Shown piece by piece: positions 39,065 to 41,891 of a stretch of 41,891 nucleotides of DNA (the first letter of the stretch is position 1; every line of letters begins with the position of its first letter). Position numbers and translations under genes: made by a program. The notes beneath the pieces are model-generated. The model did not search any database and had not been told where the DNA came from. It was given only the letters and a program-made list of their open reading frames with translations. The DNA comes from Chloroflexota bacterium (GTDB lineage: Bacteria; Chloroflexota; Dehalococcoidia; DSTF01; RBG-16-68-14): positions 1 through 41,891 of the forward strand of contig JADFPV010000017.1 of NCBI GenBank assembly GCA_022562155.1, written 5' to 3'.

Positions 39065-39177
39065 AAGAGATACGGATTGAACGTGCTGGAGGCCAATCCG
39101 TCGAATATCTCTTAGCTAGGCTTGGACGAACGAGCAATGTGCCGCCTGGGGAGCGCGAGTACCCCGGCGGTTTTTTT
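39065..39177 (+). ncRNA. Promoter-to-terminator unit: about 113-nt small RNA or leader
   Basis: AAGAGATA (39065-39072) plus CGGATTG (39073-39079) pair with CAATCCG (39094-39100) and TATCTCTT (39106-39113), leaving a five-base bulge on the 3' side. A single-stranded stretch and an intrinsic terminator follow. There is no start codon with ribosome site inside. It resembles neither SRP, 6S nor c-di-GMP riboswitch as I know them. Confidence 0.6.
39142..39177 (+). terminator. Intrinsic terminator
   Basis: CCGCC-T-GGGG (39142-39151), loop of ten, CCCC-GGCGG (39162-39170), then seven T. This is the clearest Rho-independent terminator in the window. It ends 176 bp before the start of the large surface-protein gene, so it either ends an independent small RNA or attenuates that gene. 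Confidence 0.9.
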
Positions 39178-39353
39178 CGTCTAGGCTCCCCGCCCTAGGT
39201 GCAGCAAAGCTGCAATACGTGACATGGTTTCGCCTTATAGATATATAGGGGGCTCTGACGTGTCCCGCTCGGCAGATTCGTGGGCGTATCCGCATCGAGC
39301 ACAAGGACACAACGGAGTGCAAGCGCCACGCAGCGGGGCGCTTATCAGCAAGG

Positions 39354-41891
39354 GTGGGCTGGTTGCCACAACAGCGAGACAAGCTACAGCAGGTAGTTAG
39401 CCGGCTAGGCCGCATCAGGGCGCTCCTCAACGAGACGTGGGGGCGCACCGAGCGACCGTGGCCGTTAATCGTCGCAGGCCTCGTCGTGCCTGCGATCATC
39501 GCCATCTTCCTCTCGCTCAGCGCGGACAGCACACAGACAGCAACAGCCGACACAGCGTCGTTCGGTGCTCCAGACGACACCTACGTGAAGGAGGACAGGG
39601 CAACCGACAACTTTGGTCTCGCCGGTGACATGGCCGTCAAGGCCGACGCGACCAAGGTAAAGCGCGCGCTGGTCGCTTTCGACGTCTCTTCGATTCCAGC
39701 CGGCGCCACCGTAAACTCAGCGACCCTCACGCTCTGTCTCACCAAAGTCTCCGCCGGCCGGGTTCTCGAAGTGCGGCAGGTAACGCAGCCCTGGGCGCAG
39801 GCCGCCGTCACGTGGAACACCCAACCCACGGTCGCGGCCAGCGTAACGGATGCCATCACCATGCCGGCCACTCTTGGCTGCCTGACCTGGACGGTCACTT
39901 CCGACGTGCAAGCCTGGGTCGATGGCACCGCGAACAACGGCTGGCGTATCGGTGATCAGACGGAGGGCGACGCCACCGGCGACACGAAGTTCACTACGCG
40001 CGAAGGCGCCAGCGGGCAGCCGGCCCTGGAGGTCGAATACGTCGTCACGACGCCCACGCCCACCACAACGCCCACACCAAGCGCGACGGCTACCGTGGCC
40101 GCCACAAACACGCCTACATCCACGCCTACGCCCGCTGCTACAGCTACCAACACGCCTACCGCTACGAACACGCCCATCCCAACGCCGGTACCGAAGGTCT
40201 TCGTCGATCCGATCACGCAGACGACGTCCGCCGGCACCGCCTCGATCGACATTCGCGTGGCGGACGCGTTCGACCTAGGGAGCTACGACTTCACGCTGAC
40301 GTGGGACGCGAGCGTCCTATCCTTTATTAGCGCCACCAATGGCACGTTCCTGGGTTCCACAGGCCGTAGCGTGAGCTGCCCAGGGCCAACGACCGGGGCG
40401 AACGATGTCACGTTTGACTGTTCGACGACGGGCGCCGGCGCCGGCCCGAACGGCGACGGCATCCTGTCGACCGTGACCTTCTCGACGGTCTCAGACGGCA
40501 CGACGGCGCTCGCGCTCTCGGGCGTCTCGCTCCAAGACACCGCGAGTTCGCCACTCTCGTTCACGTTCACCAACGGCTCGCTGACATTCGTCTCGCCGAC
40601 GGCGACGAATACGCCCACGCCGCTGCCACCCACAGCAACCGCCACGGCGACCAACACACCGACGCCACTACCGCCGACCGCAACGGCTACGGCCACAGCT
40701 ACGAATACGCCAACAGCGACGCCCACGTTTACGTCGACCCCAACCAGCACGCCTACCGCGACCGCAACGGCTACGGCCACGCCCACGCCGCTGCCGCCCA
40801 CCGCCACCCCGACGGCCACAGCTACGAATACGCCGACAGCGACGCCCACGTTCACGTCGACGCCAACCAGCACGTCGACCGCAACCGCAACGGCTACGGC
40901 GACCAGCACGCCCACGCCGCTGCCACCCACAGCAACCGCAACGCCGACGCCGACCAGCACGGCGACAGCTACGAACACGCCGACACCGACGATCACCAAC
41001 ACACCTACGCCGGTACCAAACGTCTTCGTCGATCCGCTGTCGCAGTCAACATCCGCCAGCACTGTCTCCGTCGATATCCGCGTAGCGGAGGCTACCGACC
41101 TCGGGAGCTACGAATTTACGCTGACCTGGGACGCAAGCGTCCTATCCTTTATTAGCGCTACCAACGGAACCTTCCTCGGCTCCACGGGCCGTAGCGTGAG
41201 CTGCCTGCCGCCGACGACTGGCGCGAATAGCGTCACGTTCGACTGTTCGACAACGGGCGCCGGCGCCGGACCGAACGGCGCGGGCACTCTGACCACGATC
41301 CAGTTCTCGACCGTCTCCGACGGCACGTCCCCGGCTACGCTCTCAGCCGTCACGCTTGAGGACACCGCTGCCTCGCCTTCCACCCCCACGACAGCCAACG
41401 GCTCAATCACGTTCGTCTCGCCAACGGCCACGCAGACGCCAACAAGTACCAACACACCTACGTTCACGTCGACGCCGACGGCCACCGCCACCGCCACGCC
41501 GACAGCGACCAGCACGCCCACGAACACGCCTTCGCCAACACCGACCTTTACGTCCACGCCTACGAACACGCCAACAGCCACACCGACTGCCACGTCGACG
41601 CCGACGAACACACCATCGCCAACGCCGACGGCGACCAGTACGTCCACGAGCACACCGACGGCAACGCCGACCTTCACGTCGACACCCACGGCCACGCCGA
41701 CCTTCACCTCGACGCCCACCAACACGCCCACGGCCACGCCGACGTTCACCTCGACGCCCACCAACACGCCCACGGCCACGCCGACGTTCACCTCGACGCC
41801 GACCAACACGCCCACGCCAACGCCGACCTTCACGTCGACGCCGACCAACACGCCCACGGCCACGCCGACCTTCACGTCGACGCCCACCAAC
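39354..41891 (+). CDS. Large surface protein: membrane anchor, DNRLRE domain, two cohesin-like domains, Thr/Pro linkers (3' end outside window)
   Basis: A single plus-strand frame is open from a TAG at about 39247 to the window edge; GTG 39354 (or TTG 39363) is the first usable start, giving at least 846 residues. A short cytosolic N-terminus leads into a helix ([20 protein letters not shown]). Residues about 65-225 are a DNRLRE-type domain ([19 protein letters not shown] ... [18 protein letters not shown] ... SDVQAWVDG). After a Thr/Pro linker comes a cohesin-like domain ([40 protein letters not shown]), a longer linker, a second and nearly identical cohesin-like domain (from about 41020), and then repeated [14 protein letters not shown] units to the end. 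Linkers are probably glycosylated. The function is likely adhesion or assembly of surface complexes. Confidence 0.85.
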   Translation, partial: MGWLPQQRDKLQQVVSRLGRIRALLNETWGRTERPWPLIVAGLVVPAIIAIFLSLSADSTQTATADTASFGAPDDTYVKEDRATDNFGLAGDMAVKADATKVKRALVAFDVSSIPAGATVNSATLTLCLTKVSAGRVLEVRQVTQPWAQAAVTWNTQPTVAASVTDAITMPATLGCLTWTVTSDVQAWVDGTANNGWRIGDQTEGDATGDTKFTTREGASGQPALEVEYVVTTPTPTTTPTPSATATVAATNTPTSTPTPAATATNTPTATNTPIPTPVPKVFVDPITQTTSAGTASIDIRVADAFDLGSYDFTLTWDASVLSFISATNGTFLGSTGRSVSCPGPTTGANDVTFDCSTTGAGAGPNGDGILSTVTFSTVSDGTTALALSGVSLQDTASSPLSFTFTNGSLTFVSPTATNTPTPLPPTATATATNTPTPLPPTATATATATNTPTATPTFTSTPTSTPTATATATATPTPLPPTATPTATATNTPTATPTFTSTPTSTSTATATATATSTPTPLPPTATATPTPTSTATATNTPTPTITNTPTPVPNVFVDPLSQSTSASTVSVDIRVAEATDLGSYEFTLTWDASVLSFISATNGTFLGSTGRSVSCLPPTTGANSVTFDCSTTGAGAGPNGAGTLTTIQFSTVSDGTSPATLSAVTLEDTAASPSTPTTANGSITFVSPTATQTPTSTNTPTFTSTPTATATATPTATSTPTNTPSPTPTFTSTPTNTPTATPTATSTPTNTPSPTPTATSTSTSTPTATPTFTSTPTATPTFTSTPTNTPTATPTFTSTPTNTPTATPTFTSTPTNTPTPTPTFTSTPTNTPTATPTFTSTPTN

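Noticed and set aside
39065-39177. c-di-GMP, fluoride or other known riboswitch
   Set aside because: The conserved core sequences of these classes are not present; only the hairpin and terminator geometry is similar.
40283-41890. Two long minus-strand open frames made of Val/Gly/Ala repeats ([13 protein letters not shown] type)
   Set aside because: They are the antisense of the Thr/Pro-repeat surface gene; the plus frame carries recognisable DNRLRE and cohesin-like domains and is open to the edge.

Overview
The window looks like a chromosomal piece of a GC-rich bacterium, most likely a member of the Chloroflexota close to Dehalococcoidia/SAR202. The reasons are the minus-strand cluster dgt - SH3 membrane protein - dnaG - rpoD, the tmRNA tag GEREFALAA (from memory, close to the Dehalococcoides tag), Thr/Pro-linker surface proteins, lipoproteins with a classical lipobox, and many FAD-, FMN/F420- and CoA-linked oxidoreductases. 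Placement below phylum is inference.

Layout. Positions 1-5.9 kb (minus) hold a partial cupredoxin gene and the replication/transcription cluster rpoD, dnaG, SH3b protein and a dNTPase. Positions 6.0-6.2 kb hold tRNA-Leu(CAA) and tRNA-Gln(UUG) behind a recognisable promoter. Positions 6.3-9.8 kb hold a MATE exporter and then a seven-repeat FG-GAP surface propeller; the last 13 codons of a second MATE gene lie directly after the propeller. Positions 9.8-12.6 kb (minus) hold a tightly packed four-gene oxidoreductase/hydrolase operon whose last gene appears frameshifted. Positions 12.7-14.5 kb hold a MacB/LolCDE-type ABC exporter. Positions 14.6-17.7 kb hold tmRNA, a seven-repeat RCC1-type lipoprotein, and a perfect 18-bp copy of the tmRNA 3' end followed by what looks like the displaced tmRNA terminator. 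Positions 17.8-21.4 kb (minus) hold an alkaline-phosphatase-superfamily phosphodiesterase, a GT-C glycosyltransferase and a lipoprotein sugar dehydrogenase. Positions 21.5-24.0 kb hold a kinase-gene remnant, a strong nested hairpin, and a broken gene encoding a Rieske domain fused to a thiamine-diphosphate enzyme. Positions 24.2-28.3 kb (plus) hold a BBE-type FAD oxidase, two small proteins and an AidB-like acyl-CoA dehydrogenase. Positions 28.3-31.4 kb are accessory: hairpin clusters, a GIY-YIG-like protein, a cytosolic trypsin-like protease, an LLM-flavoprotein fragment cut by a repeat element, a second copy of that repeat, and a dense structured-RNA candidate. Positions 31.4-33.6 kb hold a three-domain nucleotidyltransferase / CDP-alcohol phosphotransferase / HAD phosphatase fusion. 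Positions 33.6-38.9 kb hold a cupredoxin lipoprotein coupled to a DUF2330 protein, an SCP2-type thiolase, a monoacylglycerol-lipase-like hydrolase, a membrane protein and an aldo/keto reductase. Positions 39.0-41.9 kb hold a promoter-hairpin-terminator unit and then a large surface protein (DNRLRE domain, two cohesin-like domains, Thr/Pro linkers) running off the window.

The most unusual pattern is that two unrelated seven-bladed propeller surface genes each sit, co-oriented, just behind the 3' end of another gene (MATE, tmRNA), and each is followed by a duplicate of that gene's 3' end (20 bp and 18 bp). This is the geometry of site-specific integration into gene 3' ends, but neither segment holds a visible recombinase. 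Other strong points are the Rieske-ThDP fusion, the triple-domain fusion that could complete di-myo-inositol-phosphate synthesis in one polypeptide, and several unassigned structured RNAs.
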